From: Leptasterias polaris
Taxonomy: Eukaryota; Echinodermata; Asteroidea; Forcipulatida; Asteriidae
Direction: 5' to 3'
Length of the DNA stretch: 64,000 nt
Assembly (NCBI GenBank): GCA_037783415.1
Contig: JAZGTN010000009.1
Span: 1,178,001-1,242,000, forward strand
Positions 1-13,600 of the stretch are shown here, piece after piece. Position numbers and translations under genes: made by a program. The notes beneath the pieces are model-generated. The model saw nothing but the letters and a program-made list of their open reading frames with translations, ran no database searches and was not told where the DNA came from. Each line of letters opens with the position of its first letter. Position 1 is the stretch's first letter.

Positions 1-691
1 ATGGATTAGCGTACTACAATATAAAAACAAGAAAATATAATTAGCTGTTGACCAACCAAAAGGACCTATGGTATAAATGTAAAAAATAGTTAATGGCCTG
101 ATGTTTGGACCCTAGCAGAGTCTTTCTCACAGTTTGTTTTTGCCTTCAAGAAAGACTCCGCTATGGTCAAAACTTTCAGCATGGACCAATAATTCATATT
201 TTTGTCTGTTTGTCTGATTTTGCAAGAACACAGCGCATATCAGTGAGTCTCATTACTTCAGAGGGCGTAGAGTTTTTCAATTCCAACAACTATTCTATTC
301 TATTCTAGTGGGAGCTGGTCATTTTTACTACTTTATTGTTAAGTTTATGAGCTTTCTTTCATGTCTGCCAATTTCATGAAGTCACACTGATTTAAAATAT
401 CTCATATCTTCCGAAATTATGATTATATGTTTATCTTTATTGCAATGTACATTTAAAAATGCATCATCACATTTATTATTTATTTATTGTTCATTTATTA
501 CATATTTTTTCTTCATTGCTTGCATAAAAACACGCCACATTTATTTTATAAACATTTCTTTATGTGAACATTTATTAGAAATGCAATGAAATTTCATTTG
601 GATTTAAATAGTTGAGACTGCACATTTTAGCTCCTAAACCATTCATTCAACAAACGACTATCTTGTAGAGAGAAGGAAACGAGGTTTATGC

Positions 692-1056
692 GTGTCGTGG
701 CCGAGCGGATAAGAGCACCGAACTCAAGCTCTGGTGTTTCTGTTCAGCAGAGTGTGGGTTCGAGTCCCGGTCGTGACACTTGTGTCCCTGAGCAAGACAC
801 TTAACTATAATTGCTTCTCTCCACCCAGGGGTAAAATGGGTACCTGTGAGGGCAGAGATGGTTCTTGTGATTGATTTAGCCTAGTAGCGCATATATTGCA
901 GCACAGGCTGTATACTCCCCAGGGAGCTGAGATGGTTTAAGGAATGAAATAAATGGCCCAGTGACCAGGGGTAATAATGTTCGAAGCGCTTTGAGACGCC
1001 CTTGGGTGTGATAAAGCGCGATATAAATCCATATTATTATCCATATTATTATTACC
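692..1056 (+). mobile_element. tRNA-derived SINE, near full length
   Basis: The head is a degenerate tRNA-Ser/Leu-like sequence with box A (TGGCCGAGCGG) and box B (GGTTCGAGTCC). Then comes a GAGCAAGACACTTAAC body, and a tail with an AAGCGC...GCGCGATATAAAT word ending in ATT repeats. Such tails are shared with partner LINEs. A 5' fragment of the same family follows at 1181-1247. Confidence 0.85.
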
Positions 1057-1180
1057 CTTCCCTTTAAGAACATTGTAGAAACTCAAATTTGCGGTAACAC
1101 CCGATGTAGATATATCTCATAATGAATTCTGAAGGGAACAAGTGGTATAACAACGCAATGTTTTGATAAGTGCACTGGTG

Positions 1181-1247
1181 TGTCGTGGCCGAGTCGTCAA
1201 GCACGCTGGACTCGGGCTCTGGTGTTTCTGATCAGAAGAGTGTGTGA
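1181..1247 (+). mobile_element. SINE 5' fragment
   Basis: TGTCGTGGCCGAGTCGTCAA and the next 45 bases match the tRNA-like head of the SINE at 692, then similarity stops. Confidence 0.75.
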
Positions 1248-1343
1248 TCAATAACAGTTACCCTTGGTCCAAGACTGTGATGCCGAACAGACAGACGAAA
1301 TGTGGTTATGAAAAATTAATGGTTAGGGTTAAGACAAAACAAT

Positions 1344-1699
1344 CCTTAAAGGGTGTGCACAGAATTGGTAAGATTGAAAATCTATATGTTCACAGATTTG
1401 CACATAACTTACATGGTATAAAGATGGTCATGGTGGAAAACTTCCCTTGAAATAGTTTTGCTTGAAATGCCATAGTTTTTAGGAAATGAGTAAAACAATA
1501 GTCTTTATCCTGCAGGATAAAATACGATGTTTGAAAAATAGTTAAAACATATAAGGTTTATTTCAATGTTTTCTCATGACTCCGAAGACCGAATTAGCTT
1601 AAACTTTCACAGGTTTTTTATTTCATGTATATGTTGGGTCACATCAAGTTTGGATACAGGTCTTTGGCAATTACCAATGTTGTACACACCCTTTAAAGG
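1344..1699. mobile_element. TIR element, TTAAAGGGTGTG family
   Basis: CCTTAAAGGGTGTGCACAGA at the left and its near reverse complement ending CACACCCTTTAAAGG at the right bound 356 bp with no coding capacity. A diverged one-ended copy lies at 5625-5785 and shares the word CCTGTATCCACACTTGATGT in the opposite orientation. Confidence 0.8.
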
Positions 1700-1920
1700 A
1701 AGGAAACTCTTATTCATTCTGAGTTGAAAGTTCTATTGACATACATGTAGGTCTATAGACCATGTTACCTTTGTTTACAGAGTGGTGACCTTGTACATTC
1801 TAATGCATTTCCTGACAGGCAAGATACTACACAGGCTATATGGGAAAATTTACATTTTGTGTCATAATTTTCACATAAATTCAAAATTTACAAAAGCAAC
1901 AGCTGTACAGCTTTTGAGAT

Positions 1921-2110
1921 GTCCCCCCTTTCTTCATATCAAAAGTTGAGAAAAATCAGACCGTGCAATCTCCATAAAACATAAGATTTGTTGTATTCTT
2001 CCATTGAGCTGCGTACAAATGTGCCTGCAGGAAGTCCAGGCTCTGTGGCTCTTTTGTAAACATGTGATGTCACAGGTCACATGGTCTATACATATTCATG
2101 TTTCATTTTA
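1921..2110. repeat. Dispersed repeat, copy 1
   Basis: GTGCCTGCAGGAAGTCCAGG and the following CTCTTTTGTAAAC recur near 17085-17135 with flanking similarity (TAAGATTTG, TTGAGCTG). Nature unknown. Confidence 0.65.
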
Positions 2111-3450
2111 GTGCCTCAAGCCTCATTGGTTCAATGTTTCCAAATTAACATATGTTTTGATTTTCTCTTTCGTTTTGTCTTTTTATTTGGGGCTATTATT
2201 TCGTGCTGTCTAGTTTGTCTTTTGTTCTCAAGACCTATCTCCAGATCCATCTGCTAAGGAAAGGGTGAGACTTGATCGTTAATAAACAAAATTTTCATCG
2301 CTAACAAAACATTGTCTTGAAAGCAGTAACTCTTGCACGCAAATGGCATGGGGGAAAAAAAGATGCAAGTTTCTCCGGAAGACTTCACTTCTCATTTACA
2401 GGCATGGTTCAACATTTGCAACAACCTAACTCAAATTGCGCCAAATATGACAGAACAATGTGCTCTATTTGTATTGAATGAAAGCAGACATAAGCCGTCA
2501 GACAAAGTTTCCTGTGAGTTCCTGGAAATCTTTGGTTAACTTTACAGACTTGCATTGCAAACCCGCCCATGTTTGTTGACCGGCTAAATCAAACGCTTCT
2601 CTTTGTTCTCCCATTGTTTGGACTTCCATTTTTTTTGCGACACCCCTGTTGGTTTTGTACAGGAAGGGGATGCGAGGACGTCCTCATTCTGTCAAAACAC
2701 CCAGATCTTTTTTCTTCAAAGTTCTTGGTTTTAATGGGGTGACATGCTCTGCAAAGTTTTGGGAAATTTCTATTCCTGCTTGGGAGTGAGGTTAAGCAAG
2801 AGGTTACATGTAGCATACTGAGTGTTTATTTTATTTTCGGGAAAAATGCATCATATTTGATTTGATCAAGGGGTGGTGGTTGAGCTAAAATTGCCCAGGT
2901 ATTTCCTGGGGTTTATTTCCTGGGAAACTGGCTCTATGGTGTGAAAGTGCTGTAGGAGCTGACCAAACAAGTTGGCCACTTGGCCCCAGTTTGTTCCGAT
3001 GAATTTGGGTTCAAAGAAAAGCATAAATCTTTCTTTAAGACATGTAAGATTTTGATTGTTTGCTTTGGGTCAGTTATTTGGCTTTGTTTAGCATTGTTAT
3101 CTCTCTGTCTCTCTCTATGTGTTTGACACCTTGTTTAATAAAATGCATGTTAACAATAAGCAAGGTAATAGTTTGCTAGGTGAATTGTAAAAGATGCAGA
3201 TCAGAGTTATTCAAAATTGAGTTAACAGAGTTAGACTATAGGGGTTTTGAAGAGATGATGTTATGGCAGTGTAGTTTTTACTTCCATTTTGTGGCCAGCA
3301 AACTAGAGGTGCTGACTGTAGATGCTACCCTTTACCTCCCCTACCCAAGTCATAGATTTGTAAGAATACGTCAGTGTTCAAACTTTGTGACTTCCAATGC
3401 TACAATGTCTTGAAATTTTCTAAGTAGAGGTCTTCACAAAAGTTTCTCCA

Positions 3451-3475
3451 CCCCCCCCCCCCCCCCCCCCCCCCC
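3451..3475. repeat. Poly-C tract (25 C)
   Basis: Uninterrupted run of C, a G-run on the other strand. Other long tracts are 34571-34591 (21 G), 38220-38239 (20 G) and 15047-15059 (13 C). Confidence 0.98.
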
Positions 3476-6052
3476 ATCTGCCTTAGTAGTACCATACATG
3501 TCTGATTTTGCAAGATTGTTGTTTCCACTTCCTAGTCTTGGTACAAGACTATCTTGTTTTTTATTTGACCACATTTTCCCAGCAAGAGGGTGCTGTCATC
3601 CACGAATTGCTGTTTCTCATGGGGAGGTTCATGTGGAAGGAGCAGTAAATTTAGTAATGTACAAATTCTCAAATTCAAGTAGGCGTACATGGATGTCCAA
3701 GCTATATGGTTACTCACTTATTGTACTGTACAGTCTTGGGTGCCATTGATAGGGTGATAGGGTGATCGTGTAAGTGGCGGAATATTTGTTTGACAGCCGC
3801 GCATTTTGAGCAAACGTTACGTGATAAGAGTGCTATTGAAGTCAGCTGTATATATAGTTAGGCGCGATCTTTAAGTACAACTTGGGTTTTTGCTTTGATC
3901 TGTGTCAAGCGTTTTAAGTTTTCAACTCAGCCAAGTGGTTCACCGACCAATCGTGCATGAAATTTAACAAAAGTCGTGCATGATGCTCGCGGTATTTTCT
4001 CAAAATGCTTAGTCATTGCCTGAATAGATGGCCGACTGTGTCGCGTCATGAGGGGTCAACCTTTTGGGCTGGAATGTAATATGCAGCACTCTGCACCTTT
4101 AACCTTTGGTCCATTGGCCTGTTTTCACGAGTTTTCCATCATGTTTAACTTCCGTTGAATGCAAAGGTTTTGTACACATGCAATACTGTTGGCGTGTGGA
4201 GCCTATAAACCAAATAAGAAAAAGTCGGTGCATGCAAACAACGAGGAAGTTCCAGTGCGCACCATGGTGAAGTAAAGGTCAACTTTTTTAACTCGAACCC
4301 AGGCTGGTCGGCCATTGGTTGACTACTGTGGTCAACCATTTGGAACCAGCCTCAGGACTATGGTTTATTTTCCTTGTTCCCAGTAGTAGCCCTGTTTTAT
4401 GCTTACCCATGTAAAGCACAGAAGGGAACCAGTGACACAATAGCAAAATGGCGGAATGCAATGGAAGTGTTGAATACGGTACCGATAGTTGACTAACTTC
4501 CAAACAAGTTGTTCGAGCAAGTACGTCACTGCGCATGTGCGTTTCTAGTCATTGGTCATACTCGGGTCGGCTAAATGTGCGCACTCGAACTTGCTCAATG
4601 CAAATGGTGCAGAGACTTTCCAACAGACTCATGTATGGTTACAGGGCCTTATTTATTTGTTAGACTATCAATAATTTACTGCTTGTATGTGATGTAGTAA
4701 TAATTGTTTGGACAGTTTGATGACACAAATGACTGGACAAAGACACACGTTGAACTTAACTGGACGTCGCCATGTTGGGACATGTACTATCATAAACTCA
4801 ACAGGTCAAGGGTCACCAGATGTGACATGGATACAACATGCATATTCAACATGTGAGAGGAGGAGGGTGTTAATTTTGTCTATCCCATCAGATAAGAGAC
4901 TTCAGACTAAAAAAATCAAAAAATTCCAATCTGTCAAGCCATCACAAGCCATCTGTCGAAAATAATGTATTTTGCTTCAAAGCTATTGAATTTATCAAGT
5001 ATTTCGAGAAAAAATTAATATGAACATCCCTGAGGGAACAAAGGGCTGTCAAAACATTGAACAAGATTAGACTTTTTATATCCAGTTTGATTTGATTGAA
5101 CCTTTTTGTCGTAACTGTCATTCCAACCCCCAGTTCCTTTACCCTGGAGACAGAGGCTGGGATGAAGCTACGGAAGGGGTGAGCCTCTAAGAAACAGTTA
5201 AGCCCTTCCTGTACCCAGCCTCCCTCCCACCATCCCTCCTCTACCCCTCCTGCCTATTCTTTTATCCCCTGGTTAGATACAAAGATACTCCTGCTGCATG
5301 TATCTGCAGGTATATCTACCAAATTTAGGATTGAGAAGTCCAGGACTAAGACCTGAAGGTTGGAAACCAAGACAAACTTTGTAACAGGGTTTCTGCGGAT
5401 CCTTAAAAGTATAAAGAGTCTTAAATTGAACTATTCAAATTTAAGGCCATAAAAAGCATTAAAAAGTAAACAAATCAGATATATAATTTGATGAAGCGTA
5501 TAATGAATATAATAAATCAGCTCAAAGAGAACCAAATAATGCTGTGTGTTAAAAGTAACAAAAAAGGAGCAGTTGTAGCTGTTTCTCCCCTGCTTTATTC
5601 ACTCAATTTGGGTCTTAAATCTTGTTAAAGGGTGTGTACAACATTGGTATTTTTGTCAAAGACCTGTATCCACACTTGATGTGACCCAATATATACATGT
5701 ACATGAAATAAAAAACCTGTAGAAAGTTTCAGCTAAATCGGTCTTCAGAGTATCAAGACTATGTTTGTAAAAGTAACTATCCGCCCAGAATCTTTACTGA
5801 AACTGAAAGTAAAGCTGTAACAAATGTCTGTTGCTGTAGGTTATTAAAGACCATATACTCTTGATGCAATTATTACATATTAAAACAGACCCTCCAAGTC
5901 TGGTGCATCTTCCAACATTTTTTTGACCGCTTTGGTCCCTCTTAGATTGCTTTTAAGCGTGAAGGAAACAAACTAGCGCACTTCAACAGGTCCAAATGCA
6001 GGAATTGCACCGTCTATTACAGAATTCAAACTGGCCTCTCTTCACTAGTCAC

Positions 6053-6200
6053 TCTTGGCGGTCGAGTGGTTACGATAGCTGCTCTAGAATGTTGTGGTTG
6101 TAGGTTCGAATCCCACCCATGTAGTATGCCTGTGGGTTTGTGTCTGCAGGACTCGGGGGAAAGCACAGAGTATGAAATGCTTGTCACATATTGGTGTAAG
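6053..6200 (+). mobile_element. tRNA-derived SINE remnant
   Basis: GGCGGTCGAGTGGTTACG and GGTTCGAATCCC look like boxes A and B of a tRNA-derived SINE, followed by a diverged body without a clear tail. Confidence 0.55.
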
Positions 6201-7428
6201 GTTAAACCAAAATGTTAGAATATTCTTATGGTTATGACAATATTAGTCACTGTTTTTGTTTTTTTAAGAACTGTGTGGGATCTTTGACGCGATTCCAAGT
6301 TATTAAAGAATTACTTACACCCCAAAACAACAGCCTTGACATGTTTTTCATTGCTTGCTTCAGTATTTTGTCGTGTCACTGCAAAACCGTTGTATTCTCT
6401 TAAAAAATCACTTACAGTACGCACCAAGATAATTCATTTTTGCATGGAGCATTTTCGTGCGAAATACACTATTTTTGCAAAATCGCAATACAACGTTTTT
6501 ACACTGAAGCGACAATTTAAAGCTCTTGAGAGCTCTGCTAATAATTTCAGTCTAATTGTGTTTTGGGGTGTTTTTTTTTCATGTGTTGTCTCAAATTTGT
6601 GGCTTTGAGCAAGAGATGCTAGCTTGGGCATTTGGGAAAGCAGTGGTAGAGGGAACACATTTTATGCCAGCCTGCTTTAAGGATTTTAATCTTGTTTCAA
6701 GATTGGTTTGTAAAGAGCTTCCTCTACAGACTGCGCAAATGTTGCGCGTATTCCAACGATTTCCAGTTGAAATGATGCAAAGAGTCTGTAAACCTCTGAA
6801 ATGTTCTTGAAGTTCTGTTGGCTCTGTAATATATCAACACAAGAGGGCGCTATTCTCCCAACCCTAGTTGCCAAGTCATGCTTTATAGTTGAATAAAAGT
6901 GAACTCTGGAAGTGTTATCCACTCATTTCAGGCGCTATCTCCACACCAAGAGGAAACTTTTATCCACTTTTTCAAGATTTTCCATTCCATGCAATCTCAC
7001 CCCTGACTCACTCAAGATGTGCTTAGTTCTTATGACCTAAAAGATATAATCAAACAAGGGAAGAAAGACTAAGTTCTGCCATGTCCAAACCTCTTTTTAG
7101 CTTGATCATTTGTTGTGATGTAGAGAGTCTGTAAATCCTCTAAAATTACAACTACATGCAAGTTCATGGGCTCAGTATCTAAAAGTGTACTCACAAGTTG
7201 AAATCAAAAAAAAAAGTAGGCTTATTTTTTTTATTTCAACTTATGAAAACAAGTTCTCAAAGAACAAAATCTACCTAGCAAGTAGATATACACATGGTGT
7301 TACCGCAAACCAAATATACATTGATACATGTACCTCACCATGCAATGCCTCAAATCCCATAAACTAGTGAAAAGTCACACCACTGACGTTACTTATTTTT
7401 AACCGAGATCTCTTCTGTTTGGTCGTAG

Positions 7429-7618
7429 TTTTTATTCATGGAGCCAGCTGACCAGGTTTGGATGGACAACTCTGGCTTCATGCCCCGTCATCCTTCATCA
7501 CCAACAAAGCGTGTGGAGACTCAACGGTCAGTCGCCCCCGATGGCACGGTGATCACAACTGTGACAACGACCACTGCGCGACCCAAACAGCTGACTGATA
7601 GACGGGGCCCAAGCAATG
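7429..7618 (+). CDS. Exon A of the left gene (probable start exon)
   Basis: A pyrimidine-rich acceptor ends at 7427-7428 (TCGTAG). The ATG at 7438 opens a frame MEPADQVWMDNS... that ends in phase 1 at 7618 before GTGAGA. If 7438 is the true start, 7429-7437 is 5' UTR. If the exon is internal, those nine bases add three residues in frame. The encoded part is rich in Ser, Thr and Pro and contains the run APDGTVITTVTTTTARP. Confidence 0.7.
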
Positions 7619-10600
7619 GTGAGATTTTATGGCTTGTCTAGGTTTATGGGTCCAGGGTCCGATATCACAAAACTCAATGCAAGTTAATACCAAGCATTGC
7701 GGGGGTTGTGATGCGTCGCAGACCTAAGAGTGGTGACTCGGTCTTAAATGGCTGTTTAAAACCTTGTGGCCATGCGATGAAGGACCTCGGTTTTGGCTCA
7801 GTTCTTTATTGTATGGTTACGATCCTGCAGGTTTATGCCATTTTAGGCCTTGTTGCTCTTTTATTCCCATAATATAGACCATTACACGGTGGAACATTTA
7901 AGAACAGAGAATGAGCAGTCATGAAGCTCAGCTACCAAAATCTCCCAAAACTGTCAAGCAATGTGTAACAGACAGGTGAAGTCAACGACTGCCAAACTGC
8001 ATGTTAATTAATTGAACTGCATGTTAATTAATTGAACTGCATGTTAATTAATTGAACTGCATGTTAATTAATGGAACTGCATGTTAATTAATTGAACTGC
8101 ATGTTAATTAATTGAACCACATAAAACACGCTCACAATTACCAAGCATGACGGGGTGTCATGGCCGAGTGGTTAAGAGCATCGGATTCAAGTTCTGGTGG
8201 TTTAGTCATCGGGGTGTGGGTTCGAGTCCCGGTCATGACGCTTGTGTCCTTGAGCAAGACACTTTGCTATAATTGCTTCTCTTCACCCAGGGGTATAAAT
8301 GGGTACCTGCAAGGGTAGAGGTTGATATTGTGGTGTTTGAAAAAGCCTTCAGAGCGCCATTCACGGCAGCCCGGGCTGTATACTCCCATTGAGACGTTAT
8401 TGTAAAATGCGCTATATAAGAACTAGTTATTGTTAATTACATACGAGTGCTTGAAATAAAATTCCACACACTATTGGTGGCAGAGATGAGACCATGCCTG
8501 ACTAAAAGAAAGTAGTTCATACAGGTTGAGTTTAGTTAAAATCTGTCTTTTGTCTGTTTGAAAAAAGATGACGATCGGGATGCAGGCAAACTTGTGCAAA
8601 AGGTACATGTGATCAATAAGTCTCGCTGACATTGTGTGTAACTGTGTAATCTTCTTGTCGTTGATCTCAGAGATGCCTACAAGGGTCCTGACCACATCGT
8701 CAGTCTTACCTGAACCACAGATGGCCATGTTCACCGATGCCCCACCCCCTGGTGCCATAGAGATGACCGCTGTACAGCAACATCATAACAGCTCTACTAT
8801 GACTGATCCAGGTACAGGTAAAAGAACTCTCCCTAGCATTAGTCTCATGTCAGTGATGTACTCATGTAACAGGAGTTTGATTTCTCAAGATTTTCTCATA
8901 ATCTCCTTCAAATATTCTTGAAAGAAGTAAAGCAGTCACCAGAGGGGGAAAGAAACAGTCCACATTGTTTCCATATATGTAATAATAATAATAATACAGA
9001 GTATTTGTAATGCGCCAAAATCCACCAATTTAAGGTGCTCAAGGGAATCCTCGCCCAGTAAAGACAGAAAAAAAAATCAGATAAAGAACAATCAGGAATG
9101 TGATTTCCCTGTTTATAACCGGAAATCCATTTTTTTCTTCAGATCAAATTCATTAAAATATGAAGATAAAACCATCCCCAGATTGCAGAGTAGGGCTTTT
9201 AAAACCAAAGATAAATGTTATTAGCGGGCTCATGCTTGGAAGTTTTCGAGCTAGCAAGCTTTTGCGCTCAGAGTTCAGTTCGTTTTTCTTCAACAGCCTG
9301 TCACATTCCTGACAATGTCGTTTTGTATTTGTGGTGATGCCCAGAGTCTGTAAACTTCCTAAATTGTTGAGTTGTTCATGTAACATCTGGAAGGTTCCGG
9401 GTCTAAGCAGCTTTATGAAAGTTGGCCCAGAGCCCAATTCACAAAGCTCTATGATTCGTCTTAAGATGAGTTTTCAATATCACCATGTTATTTGACATCG
9501 CACTTTCAAAGATTCAAAGATTCAAAATATTTATTGTCATGATAAAAAGCATGAAATTTGTTTTCCCTGTGTATAAGGAGAATTCAATACAAGTAAAGGC
9601 ATAAAAACAATAGACAACAAGAATACAAATTTACAAAATTACAGAAATAAAAAAGGGGATAATACAGATCAATTAAGATTGACTCTTTAGCTCTTTCTAA
9701 CAAGTTGATACATAGGTTAAAATTCAGTTTACTAATCCTTTCTGTTTGTTGATGTTTGTTTTTTCCTCTTCACTGTAGTTAGACCCAAGGTCACAGTTAA
9801 GGTCGAAGGTCTGTGAGCATGCTCTGTGTAGCTCTCATCCTTGATATTCCTCATGTCAGAAGTATTACATTGTACATTCCATGAAGTGTGCCAGTCATCA
9901 TGTATTCATACTGCCACTGCACTGTACTGCACAACAATGGCTTTTCACCATTCATAAAAATATGCAATTCTTGTATAGCATATATTGGAGCATAGCACAC
10001 TCAAAACTGACGCACAAAGTTTCTGTGCATTCTTGGAGTCGTGCTGGCATTGTGTAGAATTTCATGCTGTCAAATACTTAGTATACACAAACAGGTTTTA
10101 TATACTGTACCGCCATTCATCAAGATCACAGCGGTTTGTGATGATACACAGCAAAATACATGGCATAACGATGATAGGAAATGGCAAAGTAGGAAAACAA
10201 ACAAACAAACAAACAATCATTGTGGGAATAGGTGTGACTTTCAGATGCTTCTTCAAAATGTGATGTTAAATTAGCATTGGGGATGAAGATTATTATTTGG
10301 TTCTACATGTATCATGTATATCATAGTGATACAATACTGTGGCATGTCTAAGGTGGCAATACTTTGTGTAGTAGACTTTTGGGCCTAATTTCTCAAAGTC
10401 TGTTAGCAAAAATAAACTTGCTTAGCAAAAAAGGGTTACCAGCCAAAATGGCATAGTTTTAGGTTAATGCGACTGGTGCCCTCCGATTTACTTGCTTAGC
10501 ATAGAAACTTTCTAAGCAGTAATTTCTGCTTCTAACAGCTTTATGAAAGTGGGCCCTGCTTCATTCATTAGATCTTCATTTCATGTACATGTCTTATTTA

Positions 10601-13600
10601 TCAAACAGTTGTATTTAAACATATCGAGTGAAATTTTCTTCTTGTTCTTGACCAGCGCCTTTGAATGTCACACAGATAAAGTGCGCTTTAAAAATGCTGT
10701 ATTATTATTATTATTTGCTTAAATTGCCATGTACAGATTTAGCATTCAAGGCTGTTCTATTTCCAGAGGGGTATTCATTCTTGATCTTCACATCTCGGGT
10801 TCCATGCAATTTAAAGTCTCTGTATTTAACTGTGCATTGGTACCCTGGCTGTAGGTGACCACACAAAATTTATTTTCTAATTAATTTTCTAATCAAGTAT
10901 TATCATTTTTTGTGTAGTCCATCCTCAAACCAGACTGTTCAGCTGTTTGAATATTTGACCCAAATTCTTTTGTTTACAAATACCTGGGGGTCTGTTTACA
11001 AAACAGCTAGCGACTAAAATTGTGTATGAGACAGAATCTGTTGTGTAAATCAACAAAAATCTTAAAAGTAAAAAAATGCTTTTTGGAAAACTCTAAACTT
11101 GTTTTATCCAAAATCCTGCCTCTCATGTTCACGCAGCGGCTGCTTCATTTTGTTGAAAGGAAACTCTAGCCTCAAATTCAGTCTGCTCTAAAAACAGGCT
11201 CATTTATTTCAGTGCATCCATCACTGCTCAAAGGTATCGTCACTCTTTAGTAATGACCACTAACGAAAGTTTTTTAATTTTTATTTGAAAGCTTTCTATA
11301 ACGAGAGAACAATGATGTTAATTTCCTTCAAGTTGATCTTTAATCATTAGACCATTGAGCTTGCCAGGGGATAAGAAGCCATTTCAAATCCCCTTATGTT
11401 TATTCCCTATGCAAGAAGCTATCATTGCTGCTTCATACATTTTAAGTGCTACCCTTTTCCACTAATCAATGCTATACCCATTGATAGCTCATGAATATTA
11501 AGGCTTCCTTTTGAATATTCATGACCTTTTTTATCTTACTCCCGTTCTGATTGGTCTGTAGAAATGATGACAGTTTCTAGTGGGCCGGCGTCTGTGGCGG
11601 AGACTGCCATCAAGCACCTTGCAGAAAGCTCCAAGGATGAGCGGCCGAGGACACCAACAAAGAAAAGCACCCTGATTATTCATGGGGTGGCACAGGTTTG
11701 TTCATGAATAATTCATTTTAATTTATAAATAATGTATAAGTGATGCCATGCATCATGAATAATGATTTCAAAGTTCTCACTATTTCATAACTATTCTATC
11801 CTAAATAGATGTTACCAAAATGGTGAATTCCGCTGTTGTTATGATATTTTTATTTCATAACTAATATTTGGTACGCTGTTTTAGGGTTCATGTAACTTTC
11901 CAGTCATTTTATCAGTTTCAGGGATGAGATTTGTCAGACTTTTGTCTGAATTCAGACTTTTTATGTCAGCCTGGTGAATAAAAAAACCTTTCATTTTTGC
12001 ACATAAAAGAAAACTGCCCTTTGATCTACTTCACTAGTGCTTAGGACACTGTTCCTAAAAGCCCTTTGAATTCCAAACTCTCCCTAGGGGTTACCAAAAG
12101 CTAGAAACGCCATCATTTCAACATACATGTAGGCCCTATGTCCTAAAGTTTGGATCCAACATGTAGTTTCAGACTGTTTTGCCAGCAATGACTCTCATCC
12201 CTGCAGTTTATAAAATCACAACTATGTACATTGGTGAAGGGGAAATCTAAATTTAAACATCGCTGCAAATGAGCATCAAGATAAAACAAACCTTTAGACA
12301 CTACTTTACTAAAATACTTTGATGTGCATTTTGAAAAAGCTTATGAAATTGTATTCAATCCTGTAGCAAAAGTAAAAAGTGTTATCACCGGTGACCTGTG
12401 ATAATCAGTGTTATCACCGGTGACCTGTGATAATCAGTGTTATCACCGGTGACCTGTGATAATCAGTGTTATCACCGGTGACCTGTGATAATCAGTGTTA
12501 TCACCGATGACCTGTGATAATCAGTGTTATCACCGATGACCTGTGATAATCAGTGTTTTCACCGGTGACCTGTGATAATCAGTGTTTTCACCGGTGACCT
12601 GTGATAATCAGTGTTATCACCGGTGACCTGTGATAATCAGTGTTTTCACCGGTGACCTGTGATAATCAGTGTTATCACCGGTGACCTGTGATAATCAGTG
12701 TTATCACCGGTGACCTGTGATAATCAGTGTTATCACCGGTGACCTGTGATAATCAGTGTTATCACCGGTGACCTGTGATAATCAGTGTTATCACCGGTGA
12801 CCTGTGATAATCAGTGTTTTCACCGGTGACCTGTGATAATCAGTGTTATCACCGGTGACCTGTGATAATCAGTGTTATCACCGGTGACCTGTGATAATCA
12901 GTGTTTTCACCGGTGACCTGTGATAATCAGTGTTTTCACCGGTGACCTGTGATAATCAGTGTTATCACCGGTGACCTGTGATAATCAGTGTTTTCACCGG
13001 TGACCTGTGATAATCAGTGTTATCACCGGTGACCTGTGATAATCAGTGTTTTCACCGGTGACCTGTGATAATCAGTGTTTTCACCGGTGACCTGTGATAA
13101 TCAGTGTTATCACCGGTGACCTGTGATAATCAGTGTTTTCACCGGTGACCTGTGATAATCAGTGTTATCACCGGTGACCTGTGATAATCAGTGTTATCAC
13201 CGGTGACCTGTGATAATCAGTGTTTTCACCGGTGACCTGTGATAATCAGTGTTTTCACCGGTGACCTGTGATAATCAGTGTTATCACCGGTGACCTGTGA
13301 TAATCAGTGTTTTCACCGGTGACCTGTGATAATCAGTGTTATCACCGGTGACCTGTGATAATCAGTGTTTTCACCGGTGACCTGTGATAATCAGTGTTAT
13401 CACCGGTGACCTGTGATAATCAGTGTTATCACCGGTGACCTGTGATAATCAGTGTTTTCACCGGTGACCTGTGATAATCAGTGTTATCACCGGTGACCTG
13501 TGATAATCAGTGTTTTCACCGGTGACCTGTGATAATCAGTGTTTTCACCGGTGACCTGTGATAATCAGTGTTTTCACCGGTGACCTGTGATAATCAGTGT

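Larger units (their letters stand above)
2111..7428. other. Upstream region of the left gene, no supported gene
   Basis: Apart from the 5.6-kb TIR remnant, the 6.05-kb SINE remnant and the poly-C tract, I see no exon I can defend. An open frame at 2333-2539 (VSPEDFTSHLQAWFNICNNL) has no splice or start support. Undetected 5' exons of the left gene are possible. Confidence 0.5.

Noticed and set aside
698..780. Functional tRNA-Ser/Leu gene
   Set aside because: Boxes A and B are good but the acceptor arms do not pair, and a SINE body and tail follow; the same holds at 8154.
2333..2539. Possible upstream exon with SPEDFTSHLQAWFN
   Set aside because: Reads somewhat protein-like but has no clear acceptor, donor or phase link to the left gene.
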